DNA from: BS150m-G50 sp964501185 [NCBI: uncultured Bacteroidia bacterium]
Lineage (GTDB): Bacteria > CAIWAD01 > BS150m-G50
Length of the DNA stretch: 12,288 bases
NCBI GenBank assembly: GCA_964501185.1
Contig: CAZCRT010000057.1
Location: forward strand, 1 to 12,288
Direction: 5' to 3'
Part shown: in pieces, positions 1 to 6,552 of the stretch
How the letters are laid out: each line of letters begins with the position of its first letter
How positions within the stretch are numbered: the stretch's first letter is position 1
The notes under the pieces: model-generated
Told to the model about the DNA's origin: nothing
Database searches by the model: none
Seen by the model: the letters and a program-made list of their open reading frames with translations, nothing else
Program-made: the position numbers and the translations under genes

Positions 1-12
1 AACTTGATCCAT
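1..12 (-). CDS. Start of an unidentified minus-strand gene (N-terminus only, runs off left edge)
   Basis: Reading leftward, an ATG at 12-10 opens the codons for M-D-Q-V before the window ends. A strong Shine-Dalgarno sequence, GAGGAGG (27-21), lies 8 nt upstream of it. Four codons say nothing about function. The call rests only on the ribosome binding site, its spacing, and the fact that the strand agrees with the cydAB operon. That operon is separated from this gene by a terminator, so the gene should be transcribed on its own, possibly from within or just past the 52-bp repeat at 56-107. Confidence 0.4.
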
Positions 13-55
13 GACGGCGGCCTCCTCACTGATTTGATTGTGTAGTTACTTCCAA

Positions 56-107
56 ATCAATGATGCGATGTCGCTGTCTCTTTTTCCCCTAAATTCCGCG
101 ATGAACC
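56..107 (+). repeat. Left copy of a 52-bp perfect inverted repeat
   Basis: Positions 56-107 equal the reverse complement of 12237-12288 with no mismatches. The outer end carries ATCAATGAT and the inner end reads CCGCGATGAACC. In between is a pyrimidine tract, CTCTTTTTCCCC. The unit contains a short dyad, GCGA-TG-TCGC. This copy sits directly behind the cydAB terminator, in the leader of the next minus-strand gene. The opposite-strand wording (AGGGGA...GAGACAGCGACA) recalls repeats found near REP-associated Y1 transposases in other bacteria. That resemblance is from memory and weak. No transposase is present in the window. Confidence 0.9.
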
Positions 108-108
108 C

Positions 109-141
109 AAAAAAAGGCCAGCCGGATATTCCAGCTGGCCT
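109..141 (-). terminator. Rho-independent terminator after cydAB
   Basis: On the minus strand a stem of GGCCAGC (140-134) pairs with GCTGGCC (122-116), enclosing an 11-nt loop. It is followed at once by seven T residues (115-109). It lies 25 nt beyond the cydB stop codon, the usual place for the end of an operon. Confidence 0.9.
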
Positions 142-165
142 GTTACAACACTTAAGCTGTAGTTA

Positions 166-1182
166 TTAGTAGCTTTCCTCTTCGATAACTGTCTTACCCC
201 TGAAGATATAGTATATCCAGATTGTGTAAACCAGCATTATCGGTACCCCGATCAGAGCAATGATCAACATTGTCTTCAGAGTCAGAGGGGTAGAAGAAGC
301 GTTATACACTGTCAGACTCCAGTCCGGGTTAAGGCTGGAGGGGACTATGTTGGGGAACAGTCCCACAGCGATCAAGCCCATAACACCGGCAATCTGAGCA
401 CCGGTTGCCAGTAGTGTATGCAGTGGTTTGCGTCCACGCAACCAGACTGGAAACAGAACAATACCCGCAATCAGCAGCACCAGGAATAGCCAGGCTACGG
501 GGTTGGTCAACATTCCGGTCAGCAGAGATTGATTGGTGAAAAAGGTCATTGAGAGTATTACCAGGAAAATGACCAGGAAAGTCATCCAGCTGCCACTGGC
601 CCAACGTTGTGCCCAGGCCTGCTGCTCACCATCAGTTTTCAGGTTCAGCCAGGCTGCTCCATGCATGGTGAATGCTGTCAAACTTAACAGTCCGACCAGC
701 AGCGAGTAGGGGTTCAACAGCGACAGAAATGAAACATCAAAGTGACCGGTGGCGTCAACCGGCAGGCCCCGCATGATATTGCCGAGAGCAACACCGTACA
801 GCAATGCCGGCAGCAGGCTGCCAATACCGAAAGTAATATCCCAGGTTTTCTGCCAGCCGGGACTCTGCATATGATGACGGAACTCCATAGATACCGCCCT
901 GGCGATCAGAGCAAAGAGTAGCGCCATGAAAGCCAGATAGAAACCGCTGAAAACGGAAGCGTATACTGGTGGAAATGCGGCAAAAAGTGCGCCACCACCA
1001 GTCAGCAACCAGACTTCATTGCCATCCCATACCGGACCGACTGAGTTCAGATTAATACGACGGTGCTTATCAGATTTGGTGAACAAGTGCATTACACCAA
1101 CACCGAGATCAAATCCATCAAGAAGCGCGTAGCCGACCAGCAGCACACCTATCAGAAGAAACCAGGTTGTGTTGAGATCCAT
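166..1182 (-). CDS. cydB: Cytochrome bd quinol oxidase subunit II
   Basis: The 338-residue protein is the heme-free partner of CydA in the inner-membrane bd oxidase, which reduces O2 to water with electrons from quinol and does not pump protons. The N-terminus has the family's opening transmembrane helix with the signature GYALLDGFDLGVG (about residues 17-29), then NSVGPVWDGNEVWLLTGGGALFAAFP (split here as NSVGPVWDGNEVW and LLTGGGALFAAFP). Eight or nine hydrophobic helices follow, and the length is normal for CydB. Translation starts at the ATG 2 nt after the cydA stop. The site AAGGAGG lies inside the end of cydA, so the two are translationally coupled. A strong terminator follows. Neither cydX nor the cydCD assembly transporter is visible nearby. 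Confidence 0.97.
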   Translation of the reverse strand: MDLNTTWFLLIGVLLVGYALLDGFDLGVGVMHLFTKSDKHRRINLNSVGPVWDGNEVWLLTGGGALFAAFPPVYASVFSGFYLAFMALLFALIARAVSMEFRHHMQSPGWQKTWDITFGIGSLLPALLYGVALGNIMRGLPVDATGHFDVSFLSLLNPYSLLVGLLSLTAFTMHGAAWLNLKTDGEQQAWAQRWASGSWMTFLVIFLVILSMTFFTNQSLLTGMLTNPVAWLFLVLLIAGIVLFPVWLRGRKPLHTLLATGAQIAGVMGLIAVGLFPNIVPSSLNPDWSLTVYNASSTPLTLKTMLIIALIGVPIMLVYTIWIYYIFRGKTVIEEESY

Positions 1183-1184
1183 TG

Positions 1185-2519
1185 TTAAGCCTCCTTAATC
1201 TGGATTGGTTTTGGACCCGCTTTGATTTCACGCACCAGCAGATAAACAAAGAGTGCGCCCAGCAAGAGGTAAATCAGGCTGAACATGATCAGCGAAAAAA
1301 GAACCTCACCGGTAGCCAGGTTAGTCGAGTAGGCGTCCGCTGTCCTGAGTATGTGATATACAACCCAGGGCTGCCTGCCAACTTCAGCCACAATCCAGCC
1401 GAACTGAATAGCGATCAGTGGCAGTGGGATCATCCAGACCATCAATTTGAGGAACCAGTTCTGATCTGCCAGTTTTCTGCGCCAGAGTAACACCACTCCG
1501 ACAAGCGTCAACAGTATGAACAGCATGCCCAGAATAATCATGATATGGAAGGAGGAGAAAACCAGACCGAACGGTGGGGTATCCCAACCTGCCTGCTGTA
1601 ATTCTACCATTCCCTGAACCGGCAGATTACTATCACCATGTGCCAGCCAGCTGAGCAAACCGGGGAATTTGATCGCCGATTTCAATTCCAGTGGATCTGA
1701 ACTGGGTATACCGAACAGAGTCAGGCCAGCGTTGGTCTCAGTGTGGATCAGTCCTTCCATGGTGGCGAACTTCTCAGGCTGTGTCTGAGCAACCGTTTCA
1801 GCGGAGGAATGACCGGTAGGATATAGTGCCAGAAGTGAGAAGATGAATGCCGCGATCATACCGAGACGAAGACCCTTGAAAGAGGCTTCCTCCTGCTTGT
1901 TCTTCAGCAGGCGATAGGCAGAAATACCTATCATCAGGAAAGCACCAGCGATAATAGTGCTGACCATGACATGGAAGAAACGATCGAAAGTCGAAGCATT
2001 GAATACCGCAGCAGCAAAACTGGTCAACTCCGCCCGGCCGTTCTGCAGTATGAATCCGGCTGGTGTCTGCTGCCAGGAGTTAGCGACAATAATCCAGAAA
2101 GCGGAAAGGGTTGAGCCAACAGCTACCATCAGAATCGAGAACCAGTGTACACCTTTGGAAACACGTTTACGGCCAAACAGGTAGAGACCCAGGAATGTGG
2201 ACTCCAGGAAGAACGCGATCACCGCTTCTGCAGCCAGGGGCGCTCCGAAAATGTCACCCACAAAACGGGAGTATTGTGCCCAGTTGGTTCCAAACTGAAA
2301 TTCCATAACGATACCGGTGGCAACACCCAGCGCAAAGGTAAGCGCCAGAATCCGGCCGAAGAAACGAGCTAGATCCTTATAGAGCTGATTGTTACCCCGC
2401 CAACCACGCCACTCCAGAACCACCAGTAACCAGGCCAGACCAATAGATAGTGGTGGGAAGATAAAATGAAACCCGATTGTCACAGCAAATTGTAATCGGG
2501 ACAAAAATAAAACATCCAT
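1185..2519 (-). CDS. cydA: Cytochrome bd quinol oxidase subunit I, short Q-loop type
   Basis: This 444-residue membrane protein carries the three hemes and the quinol site of bd oxidase. By comparison with the E. coli enzyme, the expected ligands are present: H18 (high-spin heme), H183 and M327 (heme b558), E98 and E106 (proton path), K250 and E255 (quinol loop), and E379 just before the GRQPW motif at 381-385. It lacks the insertion that makes E. coli CydA about 520 residues long, so it has the short Q-loop form known from Firmicutes and many anaerobes. The start has a GGGAG site about 7 nt upstream. It forms a two-gene operon with cydB and is separated from the rubredoxin operon by a terminator and a 291-bp gap with its own candidate promoter. 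In an anaerobe it most likely serves O2 scavenging. Confidence 0.97.
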   Translation of the reverse strand: MDVLFLSRLQFAVTIGFHFIFPPLSIGLAWLLVVLEWRGWRGNNQLYKDLARFFGRILALTFALGVATGIVMEFQFGTNWAQYSRFVGDIFGAPLAAEAVIAFFLESTFLGLYLFGRKRVSKGVHWFSILMVAVGSTLSAFWIIVANSWQQTPAGFILQNGRAELTSFAAAVFNASTFDRFFHVMVSTIIAGAFLMIGISAYRLLKNKQEEASFKGLRLGMIAAFIFSLLALYPTGHSSAETVAQTQPEKFATMEGLIHTETNAGLTLFGIPSSDPLELKSAIKFPGLLSWLAHGDSNLPVQGMVELQQAGWDTPPFGLVFSSFHIMIILGMLFILLTLVGVVLLWRRKLADQNWFLKLMVWMIPLPLIAIQFGWIVAEVGRQPWVVYHILRTADAYSTNLATGEVLFSLIMFSLIYLLLGALFVYLLVREIKAGPKPIQIKEA

Positions 2520-2570
2520 GAGAGCTCCCTGCTGATAAAATTCTCTACTCAGAGTATATATGAAACTGTC

Positions 2571-2598
2571 ATTATTTATGATATCAAATATCAGTCAA
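2571..2598 (-). promoter_or_regulatory. Candidate cydAB promoter with a dyad in the spacer
   Basis: Minus-strand TTGACT (2598-2593), a 16-nt spacer and AATAAT (2576-2571) give a plausible sigma70-type promoter about 50 nt before cydA. The palindrome TGATATCA (2579-2586) lies in the spacer. The -10 box is only moderately good, and other AT-rich hexamers nearby (for example TATATA) are possible. Confidence 0.4.
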
Positions 2599-2638
2599 AG
2601 TCTGACCGGATAAAGTCTGGAATCTGAACCGATATGAA

Positions 2639-2697
2639 TACTGTACAGTACTATATTATTAACAGTAATGGTTCCTGACAATATTTATTTGAAATAT
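2639..2697. promoter_or_regulatory. Two dyad sequences in the cydA-rubredoxin gap
   Basis: TACTGTACAGTA (2639-2650) is a perfect 12-bp palindrome. ATATTT-ATTTG-AAATAT (2681-2697) is a 6-bp inverted repeat with a 5-nt spacer. Both lie upstream of the candidate cydA promoter and downstream of the rubredoxin terminator. They could be operators for oxygen control of cydAB. They match neither the FNR consensus (TTGAT-N4-ATCAA) nor the E. coli LexA spacing (CTGT-N8-ACAG). The rest of the 2520-2810 gap shows no coding sequence or RNA gene that I can recognise. Confidence 0.3.
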
Positions 2698-2752
2698 ATT
2701 TACGGGTATCTGCTATCCGGGATACAACACCATTGCTGATTGCCAGTATCAG

Positions 2753-2786
2753 AAAAGCCCCAATTCCGCGTAGACAGAATCGAGGC
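2753..2786 (-). terminator. Terminator after the rubredoxin gene
   Basis: On the minus strand a 10-bp stem (2786-2777 with 2766-2757, two G-T pairs) encloses a 10-nt loop and is followed by TTTTCT (2756-2751). It lies 25 nt past the rubredoxin stop codon and ends the peroxide/oxygen gene run before cydAB. Confidence 0.65.
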
Positions 2787-2810
2787 GCTTAAGATTTTCA
2801 GTTTTAGTTC

Positions 2811-2972
2811 CTAATCTACTTCTGAAAATTCATCCTTGCCAACACCACACATCGGGCAGACAAAGTCTTCCGGTAAATCCTCAAAAGCGGTTCCCGGTTC
2901 AATTCCTTCATCGGGCAGCCCTTCCGCAGGATCGTATTCCCAGCCACAGACATCGCATACATAAGTCTTCAT
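2811..2972 (-). CDS. Rubredoxin
   Basis: A 53-residue one-iron electron carrier. The four cysteine ligands are in the canonical C-x2-C-G and C-P-x-C-G pairs (C6, C9, C39, C42). The aromatic and acidic core of the family is present (Y4, W11, Y13, D14-P15, F30, F49), as is the usual loop [15 protein letters not shown] (20-34). The length is exactly that of classical rubredoxins. The start has a GAGGTG site 4-5 nt upstream and lies 39 nt after the preceding ferritin-like gene, so it is the last gene of that operon. Its likely partners are the neighbouring flavodiiron protein, desulfoferrodoxin and erythrins, none of which carries its own rubredoxin domain. The cytoplasmic reductase that reloads it is not in the window. 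Confidence 0.96.
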   Translation of the reverse strand: MKTYVCDVCGWEYDPAEGLPDEGIEPGTAFEDLPEDFVCPMCGVGKDEFSEVD

Positions 2973-3011
2973 ATTTCACCTCTTCAGTTGTTCACTATCA
3001 ATTGGTTCGGT

Positions 3012-3491
3012 CTAGAGTTCTGATTTCCTGGCCAGCAGGAACGAAACATGGCTCATCTCCTCCCGGACCAGATCTTCTACAGCTTTCTTGTCATCCGGGT
3101 CAGTGAGGGAATCACGCAGCGCCAGAAACAGAACTATAGCCTCCTGTTCACGCTGCAGTGCCCGTTCGAGTAGCTGTGAAGCGGACTCACCCGGTTGCGG
3201 CATTTCTTTTTCCAATTTGTCAGGTGTGAATATTTTTCCAGATGCAACGGCCCGCAGATAGCCTTCCACATGGTCTTCAGGATCAAAGGTCACTTCTCCC
3301 TTATCCTCCCATTCACTCACCATTCTGCTGAACAGGCTGACATGTTGCTTTTCCCAGGTGGAGAGATCACTCATCAGTTTGCGTATCGGTTCACTGACAT
3401 CCTGCTCTGCCGCTGCCGCGTAGAAAGTGACAGCGTTTTTCTCAATGTTGACTGCGATCTTCAGTATCTCAACAACATTATAACCACTCAT
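3012..3491 (-). CDS. Stand-alone erythrin (rubrerythrin-type diiron ferritin-like protein) 2
   Basis: This 159-residue protein is a four-helix bundle with two repeats of the rubrerythrin diiron pattern: E17 (NIEKNAVTFY) and E47-x2-H50 in the first half, E115 or E117 (LQREQEAIVLF) and E145-x2-H148 in the second. It has no C-terminal rubredoxin domain, so electrons must come from a separate carrier, and a rubredoxin gene begins 39 nt downstream. By family the expected activity is peroxide reduction or iron handling in the cytoplasm; this is inferred. The start has a GGAG site 7 nt upstream and lies 18 nt behind the flavodiiron gene. It is a divergent paralogue of the protein at 5197-5646. Confidence 0.85.
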   Translation of the reverse strand: MSGYNVVEILKIAVNIEKNAVTFYAAAAEQDVSEPIRKLMSDLSTWEKQHVSLFSRMVSEWEDKGEVTFDPEDHVEGYLRAVASGKIFTPDKLEKEMPQPGESASQLLERALQREQEAIVLFLALRDSLTDPDDKKAVEDLVREEMSHVSFLLARKSEL

Positions 3492-3509
3492 GCTATGCTC
3501 CAGTTTTAT

Positions 3510-4703
3510 TTATTTGGCCGATGCCATTTCAAGTGCTCTGGCTGCCAGTTTCCGACCTTCGTCACGACACTCAGCCAGTATTTCATCTGTAGGACGGAAC
3601 TGTGCCTTCAATGGCTCACGGACAAGTTCCCATTTCATGGCTTTCATCACTTCATCAACTGCTTCCGGGCCACCTTTCCCCCAACCGTAGGAGCCAAATG
3701 CGAAGGCGACTTTCCCGGCCGGTCTCAATCCCTTGAGATAGGTCAACAAAGCGCCAGCCATCGGCATCATGGTTGCGTTGAGCGTGGGGGAACCGAAGGC
3801 GATAGCTGCAGCGTCCTGGACTTCCGTAGCAATATGTGACAGGCTCGAACGGCGCAGATGGATCAAGCGGGCATCCACACCAGAGATCTCCGCTCCCTCC
3901 TGAATAGCACGAGCCATCATCTCAGTACTGTTCCACATCGTATCGTAAATAACCAGAACTTTTGCCTGCGGCTTGTGTGAGGACCAGTCGTGATAAGCCT
4001 GGACTATCTTATCCACATAACTGCGCCAGACAATACCATGGCTGGGCGCGATTATCTCCGGCTGAATTTCGGAAGTGCTGTTCAGTAACCTGGTCACAAT
4101 GCTGCTGTACGGCAGCACGATGTTGGCGTAGTATGCTCTCGCTTCCTCAAGGATGATCTCCTGTGGATTCTCATCATCGAAGCGACAGGCGGTAGCGTAG
4201 TGTTGACCGAATGCGTCCATGGAGAAGAGAATCTTCTCCTGTGGCATGTAGGTAAACATCGACTCCGGCCAGTGTACCATCGGGGTATCAATAAACTGCA
4301 GTACAAAATTGCCGAGCGAAAGCTCATCGCCACTTGTAATAATCTTAAAGCGCCAGCTGGAAGTATCGAAATGACGGCTCAACGCCAGGCGGCATTTCTC
4401 GTTACAGACCACTTCAGCATTGGGTAGAGCTGCCAGTACCTGTGGCATCGCTCCGGCGTGATCCGGTTCCGCGTGATTGCAGACCAGGTATTTGATGGAA
4501 GCCGGGTCGACCAGCGACCTGATGTTAGCCAGCAGCGTGTCGGCGTGCACTTCCTTGACGGTATCGATGAGGGCGGTTGCCTCATCACGCAGCAGATAGC
4601 TGTTATAGCTGGTTCCGCGACTGGTGTCGTAACCGTGGAAATCACGGATGTTCCAGTCAACTGCTCCCACCCAATCAACATTGGGGGTGAGACTTCGATT
4701 CAT
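3510..4703 (-). CDS. Flavodiiron protein (A-type flavoprotein, O2/NO reductase)
   Basis: The 397-residue protein has the two-domain core of this family. Residues 1 to about 245 form a metallo-beta-lactamase-like domain with all diiron ligands: H77-x-E79-x-D81, H144, D163 and H222. Residues from about 246 form a flavodoxin-like FMN domain with the phosphate loop YDTMWNST and the motifs FGSPTLN and FGSYGWGKGG. It reduces O2 to water, or NO to N2O, in the cytoplasm, taking electrons from rubredoxin. It has no extra C-terminal domain, so it is the class A form usual in anaerobes. The CGGAGT site sits 5 nt before the ATG. It shares an operon with erythrin 2 and rubredoxin. A hairpin-plus-T-tract separates it from desulfoferrodoxin upstream, leaving little room for its own promoter. 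Confidence 0.96.
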   Translation of the reverse strand: MNRSLTPNVDWVGAVDWNIRDFHGYDTSRGTSYNSYLLRDEATALIDTVKEVHADTLLANIRSLVDPASIKYLVCNHAEPDHAGAMPQVLAALPNAEVVCNEKCRLALSRHFDTSSWRFKIITSGDELSLGNFVLQFIDTPMVHWPESMFTYMPQEKILFSMDAFGQHYATACRFDDENPQEIILEEARAYYANIVLPYSSIVTRLLNSTSEIQPEIIAPSHGIVWRSYVDKIVQAYHDWSSHKPQAKVLVIYDTMWNSTEMMARAIQEGAEISGVDARLIHLRRSSLSHIATEVQDAAAIAFGSPTLNATMMPMAGALLTYLKGLRPAGKVAFAFGSYGWGKGGPEAVDEVMKAMKWELVREPLKAQFRPTDEILAECRDEGRKLAARALEMASAK

Positions 4704-4730
4704 GTTTTACTCCGGATCAGGATTCAGGAA

Positions 4731-4762
4731 AATTAAAAGGTCACCCCCTTTCGAGAGTGACC
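4731..4762 (-). terminator. Intra-cluster terminator or attenuator between desulfoferrodoxin and flavodiiron genes
   Basis: On the minus strand a 10-bp stem (4762-4753 with 4748-4739; six Watson-Crick pairs GGTCAC/GTGACC, then four pairs including two G-T) is capped by a GAAA tetraloop. It is followed by TTTTAATTTT (4738-4729). It starts 13 nt past the desulfoferrodoxin stop and ends only about 27 nt before the flavodiiron start codon. Confidence 0.75.
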
Positions 4763-4775
4763 CGTTCTCAGTCGA

Positions 4776-5153
4776 TCAGGAACTCCAGAGTCCGTGCAGA
4801 TTACACCAGGCGCGTGCTTTGATATCAGCACCTGTAACCCGGAAGAATGCTTCGGGTGTGTCGCCCGGTTTGAGTTGCTGGCGCAGAACCTGTCCGTCAA
4901 CAATCAACTCAATCCACTCGATGAAATGATCTGCCTCCATTGGATGCAGCACACTGCCAACCGTCACTTTAACACCGTCAACGCTCTGCACGATAACCGG
5001 TACATGCTTTTCACCTGCTGCATCGGTACTGTTTTCCGCCTGCAGTTTCATCGGCAATCCACAACACACCAGTTTGCCATTGGCATCATTCATCATTTCT
5101 ATGATTGCGCCACATTTCTCGCAGCGATATACCTGCTTCTCTTTCAAAGCCAT
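4776..5153 (-). CDS. dfx: Desulfoferrodoxin (two-iron superoxide reductase)
   Basis: A 125-residue protein with both iron centres of class I superoxide reductases. The N-terminal desulforedoxin domain binds an Fe(Cys)4 centre through C11, C14, C30 and C31. The C-terminal domain has the catalytic Fe(His)4Cys site: H50, H70, H76, C117 and H120, with E48-K49 in the mobile loop before H50. Numbering is offset by one from the Desulfoarculus baarsii enzyme, so nothing is missing. It reduces superoxide to peroxide without releasing O2, using rubredoxin as donor, in the cytoplasm. A strong AAGGAGAT site sits 4 nt before the ATG. It lies 43 nt after erythrin 1. That pairing suits the enzyme, because the peroxide it makes is the erythrin's presumed substrate. 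Confidence 0.97.
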   Translation of the reverse strand: MALKEKQVYRCEKCGAIIEMMNDANGKLVCCGLPMKLQAENSTDAAGEKHVPVIVQSVDGVKVTVGSVLHPMEADHFIEWIELIVDGQVLRQQLKPGDTPEAFFRVTGADIKARAWCNLHGLWSS

Positions 5154-5196
5154 AACTATCTCCTTTATGTAACCGGTTCAGCCAGATAAAAATCTG

Positions 5197-5646
5197 TCAA
5201 TTGTCCCGGTAGATTTCATCATCGTATTCGATTTCTATCCGCAGCTTATGACCGGCCTCTTCACGAGCCAGACCCTCGAACAGCTTACGGAGTTCGTTGT
5301 CATCAGCCAGGCCGGCCAGAGTTGTGTAAAGCTGGTAGGCACGCTTCTCAGCCTGCATGGCAAAGATCAGAGCTTTCTGGAAATCAAACTCACCCTCGCG
5401 CGGCATCTCTTCCAGTGTTTCCGCTATTCCCAGATCGGCAACAGGTTTGCCGGGCTCAGCGAACCATTTCTCTCCATCACGAATCCGCTCCAGTTTGATT
5501 TTGTGTCCCTTTTCCTCCAGGGCGAGTCTCTCAAACATCTTGCGAGCGCTGGCGCTCTTACTGTTCTCTGCCATGCTTGAGTATAGCTCGAAAGCTTTTT
5601 CCTCGTTACGGATGGCAAAGTCGAGGACAGCTCCAATGGTTTCCAT
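5197..5646 (-). CDS. Stand-alone erythrin (rubrerythrin-type diiron protein) 1
   Basis: The 149-residue ferritin-like protein is built from two helix-pair repeats, each with a glutamate and an E-x2-H: E15 or E16 and E45-x2-H48, then E100 and E130-x2-H133. Both halves show the same E-K-A/R-x-x-L-Y pattern, which points to internal duplication. There is no rubredoxin domain. Peroxide reduction fed by external rubredoxin is the family-based expectation. The start is placed at the ATG at 5646 because AAGGAG lies 6 nt upstream; the frame stays open to 5691 without a comparable site. It is followed by desulfoferrodoxin after 43 nt. The 234 nt upstream, after the peroxiredoxin, hold two hairpins and only a weak promoter candidate. 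Confidence 0.9.
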   Translation of the reverse strand: METIGAVLDFAIRNEEKAFELYSSMAENSKSASARKMFERLALEEKGHKIKLERIRDGEKWFAEPGKPVADLGIAETLEEMPREGEFDFQKALIFAMQAEKRAYQLYTTLAGLADDNELRKLFEGLAREEAGHKLRIEIEYDDEIYRDN

Positions 5647-5730
5647 GGTTGTCTCCTTATCAATTGAACTATCAGTTGACCGGGATTTCACAACCGGCCT
5701 GACTGGAAGAACAGTGTTAATTACCTGTAA

Positions 5731-5736
5731 ACTATA
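5731..5736 (-). promoter_or_regulatory. Weak -10-like element upstream of erythrin 1
   Basis: Minus-strand TATAGT lies 85 nt before the erythrin start. No good -35 hexamer stands 16-18 nt away; TTGAGT is present but only 14 nt away. The size of the gap suggests that a promoter exists here, but the sequence alone does not settle which bases form it. Confidence 0.2.
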
Positions 5737-5786
5737 AAGCGCGTGGAAAAACTCAAACAGTATCGGTATTTACAGCGTCGACCCTC

Positions 5787-5831
5787 ATTTCCCTTCCCCG
5801 GAAATCAACGCACACGGCCAGGCCGCAAGCG
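5787..5831 (-). other. Two tandem hairpins between peroxiredoxin and erythrin 1
   Basis: One hairpin pairs 5809-5818 with 5822-5831 around a 3-nt loop (one mismatch, GC-rich). The second pairs ATTTCC (5787-5792) with GGAAAT (5800-5805). Neither has a T-tract on the minus strand, so they are not ordinary intrinsic terminators. They may slow 3'-to-5' RNA decay and protect the upstream peroxiredoxin transcript, or mark a processing site. Confidence 0.4.
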
Positions 5832-5880
5832 AAGTTCTCTCACCTCCGTATTGGTAGAATCGGGCCGACGCCGTGAGAAA

Positions 5881-6471
5881 CTACTTGGCGTGCTTGGCCA
5901 GGTATTCGGCTACACCTTCGGCGGTCGGTTTCATTGCCTCATCACCTTCCTGCCAGTTGGCCGGGCAGACTTCACCATTTTCTTCATGGAAGTCAAGTGC
6001 ATCCAGCATCCGCAGAGCTTCATCAACACTTCTACCCAGCGGCAGGTCATTGATTACGCTGTGGCGGATAACTCCTGCCTTGTCAATCAGGAAAAGACCA
6101 CGCAGGGCAACCGACTCGTCGAAAAGAACACCATACTGACGAGCGATTTCCTTGTTGAGGTCAGCTACAAGGGGGTACTGGATATTGCCGATACCACCAT
6201 TTTCTACATCAGTGTTCTTCCAGGCGAAGTGGGTGAAGGGTGAGTCCACGGAAACACCGATAACTTCAGCGCCTTTTGATTTGAATTTGTCGAGAGCCTT
6301 GTCGAAGGCTATGATCTCAGAGGGGCAGACAAAGGTGAAGTCGAGGGGATAGAAGAATAGTACAACATACTTTCCCTTGTAGGTGGAAAGTGTCAGGTTT
6401 TCGAAAGCATTGTTACCCATTACTGCTTCAGCTGTAAAGTCAGGTGCCTGTTGTGTTACAAGTGAACTCAT
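5881..6471 (-). CDS. Typical 2-Cys peroxiredoxin (AhpC/Prx1 class)
   Basis: The 196-residue protein has the peroxidatic site P42-x3-T46-x2-C49 inside DFTFVCPSE and the resolving cysteine C169 in EVCPANW, the arrangement of typical 2-Cys peroxiredoxins that form intersubunit disulfides. It reduces hydrogen peroxide and organic peroxides in the cytoplasm. Residues GGIG and a C-terminal YL recall the GGLG and YF motifs linked in other family members to easy over-oxidation; that reading is tentative. No AhpF-type reductase is nearby, so thioredoxin or another donor is expected. AAGGAAA lies about 8 nt before the ATG. The gene follows ferritin after 81 nt, with no clear promoter in the gap, so it is probably part of the perR-ferritin transcript. 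Confidence 0.96.
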   Translation of the reverse strand: MSSLVTQQAPDFTAEAVMGNNAFENLTLSTYKGKYVVLFFYPLDFTFVCPSEIIAFDKALDKFKSKGAEVIGVSVDSPFTHFAWKNTDVENGGIGNIQYPLVADLNKEIARQYGVLFDESVALRGLFLIDKAGVIRHSVINDLPLGRSVDEALRMLDALDFHEENGEVCPANWQEGDEAMKPTAEGVAEYLAKHAK

Positions 6472-6539
6472 CTGTAGTTTCCTTTCATTTGAAATTTGCT
6501 TAAGTCGTTTCTGAAGTATCTAAATCTGTTTGTATCTGT

Positions 6540-6550
6540 TGGACGGTCCA
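6540..6550. repeat. Short dyad between ferritin and peroxiredoxin
   Basis: TGGAC-G-GTCCA is a perfect inverted repeat 2 nt past the ferritin stop codon. It is too short in its loop for a full hairpin and has no T-tract, so it is not a convincing terminator. An operator role is possible but unsupported. Confidence 0.25.
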
Positions 6551-6552
6551 GA

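Noticed and set aside
31-59. FNR-like site from TGATTTG...CAAATCA near the left edge
   Set aside because: The halves are 16 nt apart instead of the 4 nt between FNR half-sites.
2639-2650. LexA box in TACTGTACAGTA
   Set aside because: The CTGT and ACAG halves abut; the proteobacterial SOS box needs 8 nt between them, and no SOS gene is adjacent.
3195-3839. 214-codon plus-strand open frame opposite erythrin 2 and the flavodiiron gene
   Set aside because: It is antisense to two proteins with complete catalytic residues; its translation has no recognisable domain and is rich in Cys/His/Phe, as expected of a shadow frame.
5743-6243. 166-codon plus-strand open frame opposite the peroxiredoxin
   Set aside because: It lies antisense to a clear peroxiredoxin and has no domain of its own.
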